Below, piece after piece: positions 1 through 6,387 of a DNA stretch of 13,915 bases. The DNA comes from SCTG01 sp036005325. Lineage in GTDB: Bacteria; Nitrospirota; Nitrospiria; Nitrospirales; NS-4. Positions within the stretch are counted from its first letter, which is position 1. The number at the start of each line of letters is the position of its first letter. A program made the position numbers and the translations under genes. Below the pieces are notes generated by a model, which saw only the letters and a list, made by a program, of their open reading frames with translations, searched no databases and had not been told where the DNA came from. Where the stretch lies: assembly GCA_036005325.1 (NCBI GenBank), contig DASYQR010000149.1, forward strand, positions 1 to 13,915. The letters run 5' to 3'.

Positions 1-169
1 GTTCGCCTGTAACGCGGTCTGTATCGGGAAGCATGTCGTGATTCCGGAAGGATGTCCGGATGCCATGCGAAAATTGACCGCCCTGGGTTACACGACCCAT
101 GCCGTCAGCCTGTCCGAGTTCATCAAGGGAGGGGGGGCGGCCAAGTGTCTCACGCTTCCCTTAAACTGA
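1..169 (+). CDS. Amidinotransferase / dimethylarginine dimethylaminohydrolase-like protein, C-terminal fragment (partial)
   Basis: The 5' end lies outside the window. The visible frame starts at base 2 and gives 55 residues ending in TGA at 167-169. The fragment carries the signature end of the guanidine-modifying superfamily (arginine deiminase, DDAH, amidinotransferase): FACNAV near the start, then a Ser-Glu-Phe-x-Lys-Gly-Gly-Gly stretch, then KCLTL. In this family the Cys of that last motif (fragment residue 49) is the catalytic nucleophile that attacks the guanidinium carbon. The enzymes hydrolyse dimethylarginine or arginine, or transfer an amidino group. The fragment cannot tell which, so I give no symbol. 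The intact C-terminus and catalytic Cys suggest an active enzyme. No terminator hairpin follows the stop; the next gene is tRNA-Gln with its own promoter. Confidence 0.8.
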   Translation, partial: FACNAVCIGKHVVIPEGCPDAMRKLTALGYTTHAVSLSEFIKGGGAAKCLTLPLN

Positions 170-215
170 CCTGCCAATCCGGGACTGAGATGTGTACACG
201 ACGATAAGCGCGAAT

Positions 216-244
216 TTGCGCCGACCCTGGGTTTTCTGTATCAT
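216..244 (+). promoter_or_regulatory. Sigma70-type promoter of tRNA-Gln
   Basis: A -35 box TTGCGC (216-221) is followed after exactly 17 nt by a -10 box TATCAT (239-244, five of six matches to consensus). The predicted transcription start near 251 lies a few bases before the mature tRNA 5' end at 258, as expected for a tRNA with a short RNase P leader. The -35 box is weaker than the -10 box. Confidence 0.55.
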
Positions 245-257
245 CAGAAGCTCATGT

Positions 258-331
258 TGGGGGATCGTCTAGTGGTAGGACATCAGACTTTGGATCTGAT
301 TACCCAGGTTCGAATCCTGGTCCCCCAGCCA
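258..331 (+). tRNA. tRNA-Gln(TTG)
   Basis: The cloverleaf folds fully. Acceptor strands TGGGGGA (258-264) and TCCCCCA (321-327) pair over seven positions, followed by discriminator G328 and an encoded CCA (329-331). The anticodon stem TCAGA/TCTGA (283-287/295-299) encloses the loop CTTTGGA with anticodon TTG at 290-292, which reads CAA (and CAG by wobble). The D-loop AGTGGTAGG and the T-loop GGTTCGAATCC are standard. The 74-nt length is normal and nothing suggests a pseudogene. Confidence 0.97.
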
Positions 332-356
332 ACTCTCCTTTTCTGATGCCCATATT

Positions 357-614
357 TTAGCAAAGCCTCAGTGTGGGCCTGTCAGTCTGCAGGTCGTGTC
401 CGGTCTCTACGACGTACTCGAACCGGTTGGGCCGTCGGAAGAATAACGCACCATCCCGGATGAGACGGTCGATCGCTCTGAACACTTGATTCCACGTGTA
501 ATCAGGAAGCGCCCGAACGAGATCGTCCATTGTGCACGAACGCCGCTGTTTCATTTCTCGGAGGATTCTCAACTCGACTTCACCGCTATATCCGCTTGTG
601 CTTTTCGGTCGCAT
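357..614 (-). CDS. Small winged-helix-like DNA-binding protein (hypothetical)
   Basis: This is an 85-residue basic protein. Residues 11-66 look like a small winged helix: helix 1 around 11-24 (EVELRILREMK), a turn, helix 2 at 29-37 (MDDLVRALP), a putative recognition helix at 41-54 (WNQVFRAIDRLIRDG), then a beta wing (ALFFRR...RFEYVV). This resembles the MarR/TrmB-like fold, but I recognise no named family. There is no effector domain, so it could be a minimal regulator or a protein-binding winged helix. The ATG at 612-614 is preceded by GAGAGG five bases upstream. It lies 48 nt downstream of the next minus-strand gene (663-1031) and may be co-transcribed with it. It runs towards tRNA-Gln, with no terminator visible between them. 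Confidence 0.65.
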   Translation of the reverse strand: MRPKSTSGYSGEVELRILREMKQRRSCTMDDLVRALPDYTWNQVFRAIDRLIRDGALFFRRPNRFEYVVETGHDLQTDRPTLRLC

Positions 615-662
615 AGTAGCCTCTCTTCAAATATCGAGTGGAAAGATTTTGCTCAGATGAAC

Positions 663-1031
663 TCAGCTTCGGGGCTCTGGTGCGGGTTTTGGGGCGAAGT
701 TATTCTTGACGATCGCCAGGACATATCCCTGCTCATCCAACTTGACAGTGACTTGGTCGCCTTGGGCAACTCCGTGAATGACTTGCTGATTCGCGACCGG
801 GAGGGACTGCATCCCCATTTCAGTCTGGATGATGATTCGCAAACCAGCCGGGTCAATCCCTTCGATCGTGCCATGGAACGTCTGGACGGTGACCTTGGCA
901 GTGACACGATGGTTGGTGTCAGCCAGACTCTCTAAAATCGCCACCCCTGAGATCGCCGCGCCCACAAGCGCGAAGTAGGCCACGAACAGAACTCCCAGCA
1001 GGCTCAGGATCAATAGGCGGGTTGTTCTCAT
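663..1031 (-). CDS. Membrane-anchored small beta-rich protein (hypothetical)
   Basis: This is a 122-residue protein. Residues 5-33 form one long hydrophobic segment, either an N-terminal membrane anchor or an uncleaved signal peptide with no clear cleavage site. Residues 43-110 alternate hydrophobic and polar residues as a small beta barrel would. The pattern (TVQTFHGTIEGIDPAGLRI, a turn, then QGDQVTVKLDEQGYVLAIV) recalls DUF5666/OB-like periplasmic domains, though the match is by eye only. The tail is Pro-rich. The start ATG at 1029-1031 has AAAGAGGG seven bases upstream. It is probably the first gene of a unit with the winged-helix gene downstream. The function is unknown, and the soluble part is expected outside the cytoplasm. 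Confidence 0.7.
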   Translation of the reverse strand: MRTTRLLILSLLGVLFVAYFALVGAAISGVAILESLADTNHRVTAKVTVQTFHGTIEGIDPAGLRIIIQTEMGMQSLPVANQQVIHGVAQGDQVTVKLDEQGYVLAIVKNNFAPKPAPEPRS

Positions 1032-1354
1032 GGTGATGCCCTCTTTCTCATCATTTTATTGTGCAAAAGGAGTACCAAATAAAAAGTATCTAGAGTTCAA
1101 CAAGTTATGGGATTCTGAAAATGGTAAATCGAAGGGAATCGAATTCAGGGTTTCTATTCAGGACGGTTGAATCTTTTTGGTTTTCAATGGAGTTAAGCTG
1201 TAGGAGAACTCCTACAAACGAGAAACTTCCCTGACTCTCACGCACGAGCTCCGAGAAGCCTCAAAAAAGCCTTGAATTCATGCGGGCTTAGTAGTACTCT
1301 CCACGGTTGATCCCTGAAAACCTAACCTCTACGGATCCTCTTACGGGTTGACGC
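1032..1354. other. AT-rich divergent intergenic region (323 bp)
   Basis: This gap lies between two divergently transcribed genes and is clearly more AT-rich than the genes around it. It contains the perfect palindrome at 1199-1216. A weak promoter-like pair for the plus strand is TTGAAT (1272-1277), 17 nt, TACTCT (1295-1300), but the -10 match is poor. I found no convincing promoter for the minus-strand gene and no terminator. A 37-codon frame at 1121-1234 has no ribosome binding site and was not accepted as a gene. The region most likely holds control sequences for both flanking genes. Confidence 0.6.
1199..1216. promoter_or_regulatory. Perfect 18-bp palindrome, candidate operator
   Basis: The sequence TGTAGGAGAACTCCTACA has two 8-bp arms (TGTAGGAG/CTCCTACA) around a 2-bp AA centre. 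It lies 139 bp before the histidine kinase start and 168 bp from the divergent minus-strand start. There is no T-run, so it is not a terminator. The size and symmetry fit a dimeric regulator site, such as that of a LuxR/FixJ-type response regulator, but the protein that would bind it cannot be read from the sequence. Confidence 0.45.
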
Positions 1355-2851
1355 ATGAGCGACGCGCGATGGCGGGCCATCTTTGACGCTGAACCGGACC
1401 CCGTGCTGATCGTCGCTTCCGACGGCACGCTGCGTGAGATCAATCCCGCTGGTCTGGCCCTGCTCGAGGCAGAACGGCCGGAGGCCGTGATCGGCACGGC
1501 GGTTTCTACCTACGTGGCTCCGGATCGCCGGGAGGCCTTCCGGGCGTTCACCGAACGTTCATGCCAAGGACACAAAGGCTCTCTTGAGTTGGAGATGGTA
1601 GGCCTCAAGGGGACCGTCCGGAGGTTGGTGTGGCATGTAGCGCCGCTTCGGAATGAGCCGGAGGGACAGGCCTCGTTGCTGGCCATCGCGAAGGACGTCA
1701 CCGCGCTTCGAGAGAAGGAAGGTGACCTTCGCGAGTCCCGCAAGATGGCGGCAGTGGGAGAATTGGCGGGCGGGCTCGCGCATGATTTTAATAACTTCCT
1801 GAACGGCATTATGGGCAGTCTCTGGATGGCAGCGACAAAGCTGGGACCGGATCATCCGGCCGCTCCGCTGATCGCAGCAGCCGGCCAGACGGGTCGGCGA
1901 GCCGCCGACCTCACGCGCCAACTTCTGAGCCTGGGACGGAGGGCGCGAGAAGAAGCCCGTCGTGTGGAGCTCCATCACATCGTGGAGGAGGTGATCGGGC
2001 GACTGCGTCGGACGCTCGATCCTCGGATCGAGGTGATCATGCAGGCGGATCCGGACCTGTGGGCTGTGCAGGCTTCTCCCGGGCAGGTGCGCGAAGCGCT
2101 TTGGAATCTCTACATGAACGCCTGTGACGCGATGTCGCAAGGCGGCCGTCTGACGGTTGAACTACACAACATCGCGGCGAAGATAGGCGCGGGGAGAATG
2201 GAAGAGTGTGTCCGTCTTACCATCAGCGATACCGGTGCGGGAATCGGTCCGGAAAGCCTGCCGCATATCTTCGAGCCCTTTTTCACATCGCGGACGGGAG
2301 GAGAGCGATTGGGGTTGGGTCTGACGGTCGTCCAGACGATCGTCCATCGCCTGGGAGGAACCATTCGAGTGGAAAGTGAACCGGGACGCGGTTCCCGATT
2401 TATCATTGAGGTCCCGCGGTGTGTCGAGGACCAGACGGTGGCCGAGCCCTCGCCCTGGGCGTCTATGGCTGTTCAGGGCAAGGGAGAGGTCATCTTGGTT
2501 GTTGATGATGAGGAGATCCTCCGGACCGTCGCTCGAGCGGCGTTGGAACAGGCCGGCTATGCAGTATTGGAAGCCCGAGATGGAGCCAACGCCATGGAAG
2601 TCTACCAGCGCGAGCGCGCGCGCATCGCGGCCGTTGTCACCGATATGAAAATGCCGGGCCGGTCAGGGTTGGAATTGCTCGCTGATCTGCGCAAGCTCGA
2701 CTCGAATGTACGAGTGGTCTTGTGCAGCGGCTCGTTAGTCAAAGGAAGCAGAGTGGATATTGCGCAGATCGGCGCGAAGGCGTTTCTACCCAAGCCCTAT
2801 TCCGCCCTCGACCTCGCCCGAACTGTCCATCAGATTCTCGATTCCCCATGA
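1355..2851 (+). CDS. PAS-domain hybrid sensor histidine kinase (HisKA-HATPase-REC)
   Basis: This 498-residue soluble protein has no membrane segment. Domains in order: PAS at about 4-118; HisKA at about 128-195 with the phosphorylated His143 in LAHDFNN; HATPase at about 235-355 with N box (N251, N255), G1 box DTGAGI (292-297), F box FEPFFTSR (306-313) and G2 box GLGL (320-323); and a C-terminal receiver at about 377-496 with acidic pair D384/D385, phosphoacceptor D430, S458 and K480. All catalytic residues are present. It should autophosphorylate on His143 after cytoplasmic PAS sensing and pass phosphate to its own receiver and to the partner regulator. The ATG at 1355 is the first possible start because an in-frame TGA lies at 1349-1351. 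No good ribosome binding site precedes it. Its stop overlaps the next start (ATGA), implying coupled translation with the cyclase gene. Confidence 0.93.
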   Translation: MSDARWRAIFDAEPDPVLIVASDGTLREINPAGLALLEAERPEAVIGTAVSTYVAPDRREAFRAFTERSCQGHKGSLELEMVGLKGTVRRLVWHVAPLRNEPEGQASLLAIAKDVTALREKEGDLRESRKMAAVGELAGGLAHDFNNFLNGIMGSLWMAATKLGPDHPAAPLIAAAGQTGRRAADLTRQLLSLGRRAREEARRVELHHIVEEVIGRLRRTLDPRIEVIMQADPDLWAVQASPGQVREALWNLYMNACDAMSQGGRLTVELHNIAAKIGAGRMEECVRLTISDTGAGIGPESLPHIFEPFFTSRTGGERLGLGLTVVQTIVHRLGGTIRVESEPGRGSRFIIEVPRCVEDQTVAEPSPWASMAVQGKGEVILVVDDEEILRTVARAALEQAGYAVLEARDGANAMEVYQRERARIAAVVTDMKMPGRSGLELLADLRKLDSNVRVVLCSGSLVKGSRVDIAQIGAKAFLPKPYSALDLARTVHQILDSP

Positions 2852-3945
2852 AGATCCTCGTGGTCGATGATGAAGCTGCTGTCCGGGACATCTGCAGCCA
2901 GGCGCTCCGGAACGCCGGGTATGAAGTGCACACCGTCGCGTCCGGAGAGGACGCCGTAGAGATCCTGGATCAGAATTGGGACATCGTCCTGACTGACTTC
3001 GCTATGCCAGGCACGGTGGACGGAGGGAAGTTAATGTGGCGGGTACGGGCGGCCGGCGACGCCGATGTCATCCTCATGACCGGCTATCCCACCTTGGATA
3101 TTGCGGTTGAGGCGGTCAAGACCGGAGCGTACGATTTTCTGATCAAACCGTTCTCCATCAACACGCTCTTATTGGCCGTCAATCGGTGCCTGAACAAGCG
3201 GGAACTCTCCCAAGAACTCGCCCATGTGAAAATTCTCCGAGAGGAACTCGACCAAGCCTATACCAAGTTGGAACAGACAGAGAGGGTCAGAGAAACCTTC
3301 GGACAGTTCGTCACGCCGGAAGTCGCCAAGCTCGTCCTCGCCCATCCTCAGGATTTCTGGAAACGCGGCGAGCGGAAAGTTGTGACGGTGCTGTTCGCGG
3401 ATGTCCGGAACTTCACGCCGTTTTCGGCGCGGGTTCAGCCTGAGGAAGTGGTTTCGGCTCTGAACGGTATTTTCGCGCCGGTGATCGATGCGATTCAGCG
3501 TGAGGGGGGGATCCTCAACAAGTTCGTCGGGGATGGGTTGATGGCGCTGTTCGGAGCGCCCGTTCCCCACGAAGACCATGCACGGGCCGCCGCACGGGCC
3601 GCGCTCCGTGCGCGCGACGCGGTCGAAGCCCTTTCCGAATCGCGGCGCCAGCTCGGGTTGGACCCGCTTCGGATCGGCATCGGCTTGAACACCGGTGAGG
3701 TGGTGGCCGGCTGTGTCGGGACCAAGGATCGGACAGAATATAGCGTGATCGGCTACGCCGTGAACCTGGGCGCCCGTCTCGAAGCCATCGCCGCGCCGGG
3801 CCAGATCCTTTTGGGCCCCACGATCAGCAATATTCTCCGTGAAACGTTCGAGCTCAGCGGGACCGTCACGCTGAAAATGGGCGGGATTCTCGAGCCGGTG
3901 CCGGTCACAGAATTGATCGGCGAGAAGCAAGCGCGCTCACTCTGA
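2848..3945 (+). CDS. Response regulator with class III adenylate/guanylate cyclase output domain
   Basis: This 365-residue protein has a receiver domain at 1-118 with D7/D8, phosphoacceptor D50, T78 and K100. A coiled-coil linker follows at about 118-150, then a class III cyclase domain at about 172-355. In the cyclase domain the metal-binding aspartates are D185 (LFADVRNFT) and D229 (KFVGDG), the purine-contacting Lys is K225, and the transition-state residues are N306 and R310 (VNLGARLE). The second purine-specifying position is Ser299 (EYSVIG), where Asp or Thr is usual in adenylate cyclases, so cAMP is likely but not certain. The start ATG at 2848 overlaps the kinase stop as ATGA; an upstream in-frame extension would lie inside the kinase gene and adds nothing to the fold. 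Phosphorylation by the upstream kinase should control cyclase dimerisation through the coiled coil. The 3' end overlaps the convergent gene by 9 bp. Confidence 0.92.
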   Translation: MKILVVDDEAAVRDICSQALRNAGYEVHTVASGEDAVEILDQNWDIVLTDFAMPGTVDGGKLMWRVRAAGDADVILMTGYPTLDIAVEAVKTGAYDFLIKPFSINTLLLAVNRCLNKRELSQELAHVKILREELDQAYTKLEQTERVRETFGQFVTPEVAKLVLAHPQDFWKRGERKVVTVLFADVRNFTPFSARVQPEEVVSALNGIFAPVIDAIQREGGILNKFVGDGLMALFGAPVPHEDHARAAARAALRARDAVEALSESRRQLGLDPLRIGIGLNTGEVVAGCVGTKDRTEYSVIGYAVNLGARLEAIAAPGQILLGPTISNILRETFELSGTVTLKMGGILEPVPVTELIGEKQARSL

Positions 3946-4167
3946 CGCCCCCTGGCGGAACGAGGCCTGTTCCCTCTCCAACTGGTGGTAGTAGCGCCAC
4001 AGATAATCATGGTAGTCGTCAAGGGTGGCCAGGAGGTAGTGCAGCTCGACGGCATCATTGCCCTCGAGCGCTTTCACCATCCTGGTCTGGAGAAACCCCG
4101 CCAGCTGTTTGGTCTTTTCAATGGCCGTGAATTGCTTGAGCGGCCCGCCGATTTTATATTCAGTCAT
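3937..4167 (-). CDS. Small helical conserved-type protein (hypothetical)
   Basis: This 76-residue protein starts at the ATG 4165-4167, chosen because AAAGGAG lies six bases upstream. A longer reading from a TTG at 4185 would cover that ribosome binding site and is unlikely. The sequence is almost all helix-forming, with two amphipathic stretches (about 12-36 and 43-66), many Tyr and His residues (YHDYLWRYYHQLEREQ) and no Cys, signal peptide or membrane segment. I do not recognise the family. It follows the membrane protein gene at 4207-4503 by 39 nt on the same strand and is probably co-transcribed. Its last 9 bp overlap the 3' end of the cyclase gene tail to tail. Confidence 0.65.
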   Translation of the reverse strand: MTEYKIGGPLKQFTAIEKTKQLAGFLQTRMVKALEGNDAVELHYLLATLDDYHDYLWRYYHQLEREQASFRQGASE

Positions 4168-4206
4168 CGAAGTCTCCTTTCGCAACCGGTCGATCTCGCC
4201 GTTGGA

Positions 4207-4503
4207 TCATCCTGCTTTCTGCGGCCGCTGGAGAAACAGGATATAGGCCAACAACGTGGGGAGCGGGGCGAACAGAAAGGGTAGCAGCCACGGCCACACG
4301 TTCGCTCCGCGGACCCTGGCCTGATCGAACATCCAGATGAACACCCACAGGACCAGCAGACTGTAGTTGACGAAGATGTATTGGATCATGTGGGGATGGA
4401 TGTTGCTCGGGCCACTGGCTACCGTGTGGGGAATGAGATAGGCTTCGGCCAGCACAAATACGAACAAGGCTGCGACGGCAAACTTCTTGCTCCAGACGAA
4501 CAT
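4207..4503 (-). CDS. Small integral membrane protein with three predicted helices (hypothetical)
   Basis: This is a 98-residue protein with hydrophobic segments at about 7-25, 39-59 and 70-91, short charged loops (FDQARVRG between helices 2 and 3) and a basic C-terminus. By positive charge count the 60-66 loop should be cytoplasmic. A His-Pro-His sits just before helix 2 (around 36-38). The family is not recognised. The ATG at 4501-4503 has a strong GGGAGGGGG ribosome binding site four bases upstream and a good promoter at 4548-4576, so it likely heads a two-gene unit with the 76-residue protein downstream. Confidence 0.7.
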   Translation of the reverse strand: MFVWSKKFAVAALFVFVLAEAYLIPHTVASGPSNIHPHMIQYIFVNYSLLVLWVFIWMFDQARVRGANVWPWLLPFLFAPLPTLLAYILFLQRPQKAG

Positions 4504-4547
4504 AATTCCCCCTCCCTGTCGAGGTTGCGGTCATCAATCCTCAGGGC

Positions 4548-4576
4548 ATTATGCTAAAATATTCTTCTGTCGTAAA
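4548..4576 (-). promoter_or_regulatory. Sigma70-type promoter of the 4503-3937 minus-strand unit
   Basis: Read on the minus strand, a -35 box TTTACG (4576-4571, four of six matches) is separated by 17 nt from a -10 box CATAAT (4553-4548, five of six). Transcription should start near 4541, giving a leader of roughly 37 nt with a strong ribosome binding site. Confidence 0.55.
4552..4560 (+). promoter_or_regulatory. Extended -10 promoter of the Ig/PKD protein gene
   Basis: TGCTAAAAT matches the extended -10 form TGn-TATAAT with one mismatch in the hexamer. No good -35 box lies 17 nt upstream, which extended -10 promoters tolerate. The predicted start near 4567 leaves a leader of about 36 nt. 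It overlaps the -10 region of the divergent promoter at 4548-4576. Confidence 0.4.
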
Positions 4577-4602
4577 GCCCATAAGTTGAGGAGGGGCGGT
4601 TC

Positions 4603-5568
4603 ATGCGGAGACGCGTGAGTTTGTCGTGGGCGTGGACAGTCCTAGCTTCGGCCGTTTCCCTTGCGGTGACGCCCTCCGAGGGCCTAGCATTTCAATTGAC
4701 CGAACCCAAGAACGGCGCTGTGGTCAAAGCGGGCGAAGCGATGAAAGTGAAGGTCGCGATCCCGCCGGGATTACCGGTCGTGAAGATGACCTACACGCTC
4801 TATGAGGAGGATCGGGCGCCAGAAGATCGAGTGGAGGCGCTGCCGACTGCCGTGGCGCAGTCGGCTCCCTTTGAGGCGGAGGTGCGGATCCCTCCCGAAA
4901 CGGTCGGTGGCGTGCGCCTTGTGGCTGTCGCGCAGGTGGCGGAGCGGCGGGGGCAATACGTGTTGTTCGACGAGACTTCCTTTCGCGTGGAGCCCGATGC
5001 AGCCCTGACGACGTTGCAGGCCGATACACCCGTTCGGTTCACTAAAAGCGTCGGCGAGGTGCACATCTTAAGCGTACGGGGGGTCTTCGCCGATAAGGTG
5101 GTACGCGACCTGACCCCCGGCCATAGCGGGACGACGTATCAATCGAGTAATGAGAAGGTGGTGCGCGTCAATGTGGACGGCCGCGCCCAAGCCCTCGGCG
5201 TTGGAACCGCGGAGATTACGGCCAGGAACCGCGGCAAGGAGGTCCGTATCAGAGTGGTGGTGGAACCGCTTGATGCTGAGAACCGACCGCCCGTGGCTCA
5301 TGCCGGCTCCGATCAGACCGTCAAACAAGGAGCCAGGGTTCGGCTCGATGCAGTGCTGAGCGGGGATCCTGAAGGGAAAAACCCCTTTTACTACTGGTCA
5401 CAGGTCAAGGGGATGCCCATCATCCTTGTGGAACCATTGAGCCTACGACCCTACTTCTTTGCCCCCGTTGTCACCGTGCCCCGCCTCTTGCGGTTTCGCT
5501 TGATCGTGAAGGACGAAGAAGGGGCCGAGAGCTTTCCGGCCTATGTCAACGTCACGGTCATGCCTTAA
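4603..5568 (+). CDS. Secreted multi-domain Ig-like protein (Big_2-like and PKD-like domains)
   Basis: This is a 321-residue protein with an N-terminal signal peptide (RRR, then a hydrophobic core, with cleavage probably near residue 29). A first beta-rich domain at about 30-132 begins LTEPKNGAVVKAGEAMKV, as bacterial Ig-like repeats do. A Big_2-like domain follows at about 138-220, with the typical YQSSNEKVVRVN and GVGTAEITA motifs. A PKD/K319-like domain covers about 228-320, opening RPPVAHAGSDQTVKQGARV and ending in a beta strand at the C-terminus. There are no catalytic motifs, so it is probably an exported binding or scaffold protein. GAGGAGGGG stands six bases before the ATG. Its TAA overlaps the TAA of the convergent lipoprotein gene. 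Confidence 0.85.
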   Translation: MRRRVSLSWAWTVLASAVSLAVTPSEGLAFQLTEPKNGAVVKAGEAMKVKVAIPPGLPVVKMTYTLYEEDRAPEDRVEALPTAVAQSAPFEAEVRIPPETVGGVRLVAVAQVAERRGQYVLFDETSFRVEPDAALTTLQADTPVRFTKSVGEVHILSVRGVFADKVVRDLTPGHSGTTYQSSNEKVVRVNVDGRAQALGVGTAEITARNRGKEVRIRVVVEPLDAENRPPVAHAGSDQTVKQGARVRLDAVLSGDPEGKNPFYYWSQVKGMPIILVEPLSLRPYFFAPVVTVPRLLRFRLIVKDEEGAESFPAYVNVTVMP

Positions 5569-5954
5569 TTAATGACGGGATGCCCCCGACCGACCATGCA
5601 GTGGCTGTAGCTCCGCTTGTATTGCTGCTCGGCAGACGCACCTTCATGCACGCCGCCGCCGGTCCCGCCGACTGCCGCCCCCAGGGCGGCCCCGGAGCCG
5701 GCATGCCCGCCTACCGCACCGATCACAGCCCCGGCCGCCGCTCCGATGACGGCTCCCGCGCCGACACCTTTGGCGGCTTCGGTCGCTGTTCCGCCGGACG
5801 CCTTGCTCGCGAGCTCCTTGCATTCGGCGAGGTCCTTATCCAGCGTGTCTTTGTGAGCGTCCCTGCTGGTGTCAACGGTGGGCTGCCATCCCCCGTATGA
5901 AGCGCACCCACTCAACCACAAGGCAACCATACCCACGGCGACGAGTTTGATCAT
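5565..5954 (-). CDS. Glycine-zipper outer-membrane-type lipoprotein
   Basis: This 129-residue protein has a lipoprotein signal peptide ending in the lipobox LSGC, so Cys17 should be lipidated. Residues 30-50 are charged and helical with one Cys (C45). Residues 62-103 are a long glycine zipper of repeating GAxxGAxxG units, as in the YmgG/Rick_17kDa/OmpA-like glycine-zipper families that insert in or lie along membranes. The C-terminus holds another Cys (C119). The ATG at 5952-5954 is chosen because AAAGGAGG lies six bases upstream and a promoter lies just beyond; a much longer in-frame reading to 6269 would run antisense-like through the neighbouring gene and has no signal peptide. It probably helps envelope structure or stress tolerance; a specific role cannot be read from the sequence. 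Confidence 0.85.
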   Translation of the reverse strand: MIKLVAVGMVALWLSGCASYGGWQPTVDTSRDAHKDTLDKDLAECKELASKASGGTATEAAKGVGAGAVIGAAAGAVIGAVGGHAGSGAALGAAVGGTGGGVHEGASAEQQYKRSYSHCMVGRGHPVIN

Positions 5955-5975
5955 ACACAGCCTCCTTTGACTGCT

Positions 5976-5984
5976 AGTATAGCA
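5976..5984 (-). promoter_or_regulatory. Extended -10 promoter of the glycine-zipper lipoprotein gene
   Basis: On the minus strand TGCTATACT matches the extended -10 consensus with one mismatch. It sits in the 40-bp gap after the upstream gene's stop and predicts transcription starting near 5969, about 15 nt before the start codon. No -35 box was seen at the right distance. Confidence 0.45.
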
Positions 5985-5994
5985 AATCGTCCCG

Positions 5995-6387
5995 TCAGGG
6001 TTTGGGGCTACCAGGAGGCAGTTTCCGCCACGTGAAGTCACCTCCGAAGTCCGGATCCGGGATGATCTGAGTGCCGACTCGTGAGTACCACCAGCGACCC
6101 TTCGCAGAGGCGCCGTCCGCCGAGAGTTCAACGGTGAAGCCTCCCTCCCGGTCATTACCGGATTGTTTCCAAGAGGCCGACCATCGGCTCCCTTCGATTT
6201 TACTGCCGAAGATGACGCCATTCTGCCAGGTGTAGGTGCCGTTGCCGGCCTGGTCCACGGTGGCGACATAGGTCCGTTCTTCCTCCGTGACTTCCCACAC
6301 TCCGCTCAGGTCGAATGCCGGGACGGGACGGACGACGGTGAAAAGAAGCCCTGTCAGCAGAATGGCGACGCGAGTCGGACTATTCAC
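5995..6387 (-). CDS. Small secreted protein with DLSGVW motif (hypothetical, lipocalin-like?)
   Basis: This 130-residue protein is read from the GTG at 6385-6387. From there residues 1-24 form a clean signal peptide (cleavage after PVPA), followed by FDLSGVWEVTEEE. The mature part alternates beta strands with glycines and many Trp (GTYTWQNG, SRWSASWKQSG, KGRWWYSRVG). It resembles the secreted small beta-barrel domains that open with a G-x-W motif, although no family can be named. An ATG at 6427-6429 is possible but would put a polar extension before the signal peptide and overlap the upstream gene much further. The GTG overlaps the stop region of the copper-protein gene (GTGAATAG), so translation is probably coupled. 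The two products are likely exported and may act together. Confidence 0.7.
   Translation of the reverse strand: MNSPTRVAILLTGLLFTVVRPVPAFDLSGVWEVTEEERTYVATVDQAGNGTYTWQNGVIFGSKIEGSRWSASWKQSGNDREGGFTVELSADGASAKGRWWYSRVGTQIIPDPDFGGDFTWRKLPPGSPKP

Noticed and set aside
208..221. Inverted repeat GCGC-GAATTT-GCGC before tRNA-Gln as an operator
   Set aside because: The arms are only four bases and overlap the -35 box. This is easily chance in GC-rich DNA.
1121..1234. 37-codon open frame in the AT-rich gap upstream of the histidine kinase
   Set aside because: It has no ribosome binding site, no recognisable protein features, and crosses the palindrome. It is more likely control DNA.
2722..2847. Upstream in-frame extension of the response regulator-cyclase
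   Set aside because: It lies within the kinase receiver coding sequence in another frame. The receiver fold starts with MKILVVDDE at 2848, which overlaps the kinase stop as ATGA.
3169..3930. 253-residue minus-strand open frame opposite the cyclase gene
   Set aside because: There is no family signature and the composition is typical of antisense frames. The plus strand encodes complete receiver and cyclase domains.
5955..6269. Long N-terminal extension of the lipoprotein gene
   Set aside because: The extension overlaps the neighbouring secreted protein gene on the same strand and is low-complexity. The ATG at 5954 has a strong ribosome binding site, a promoter and a lipoprotein signal peptide directly after it.
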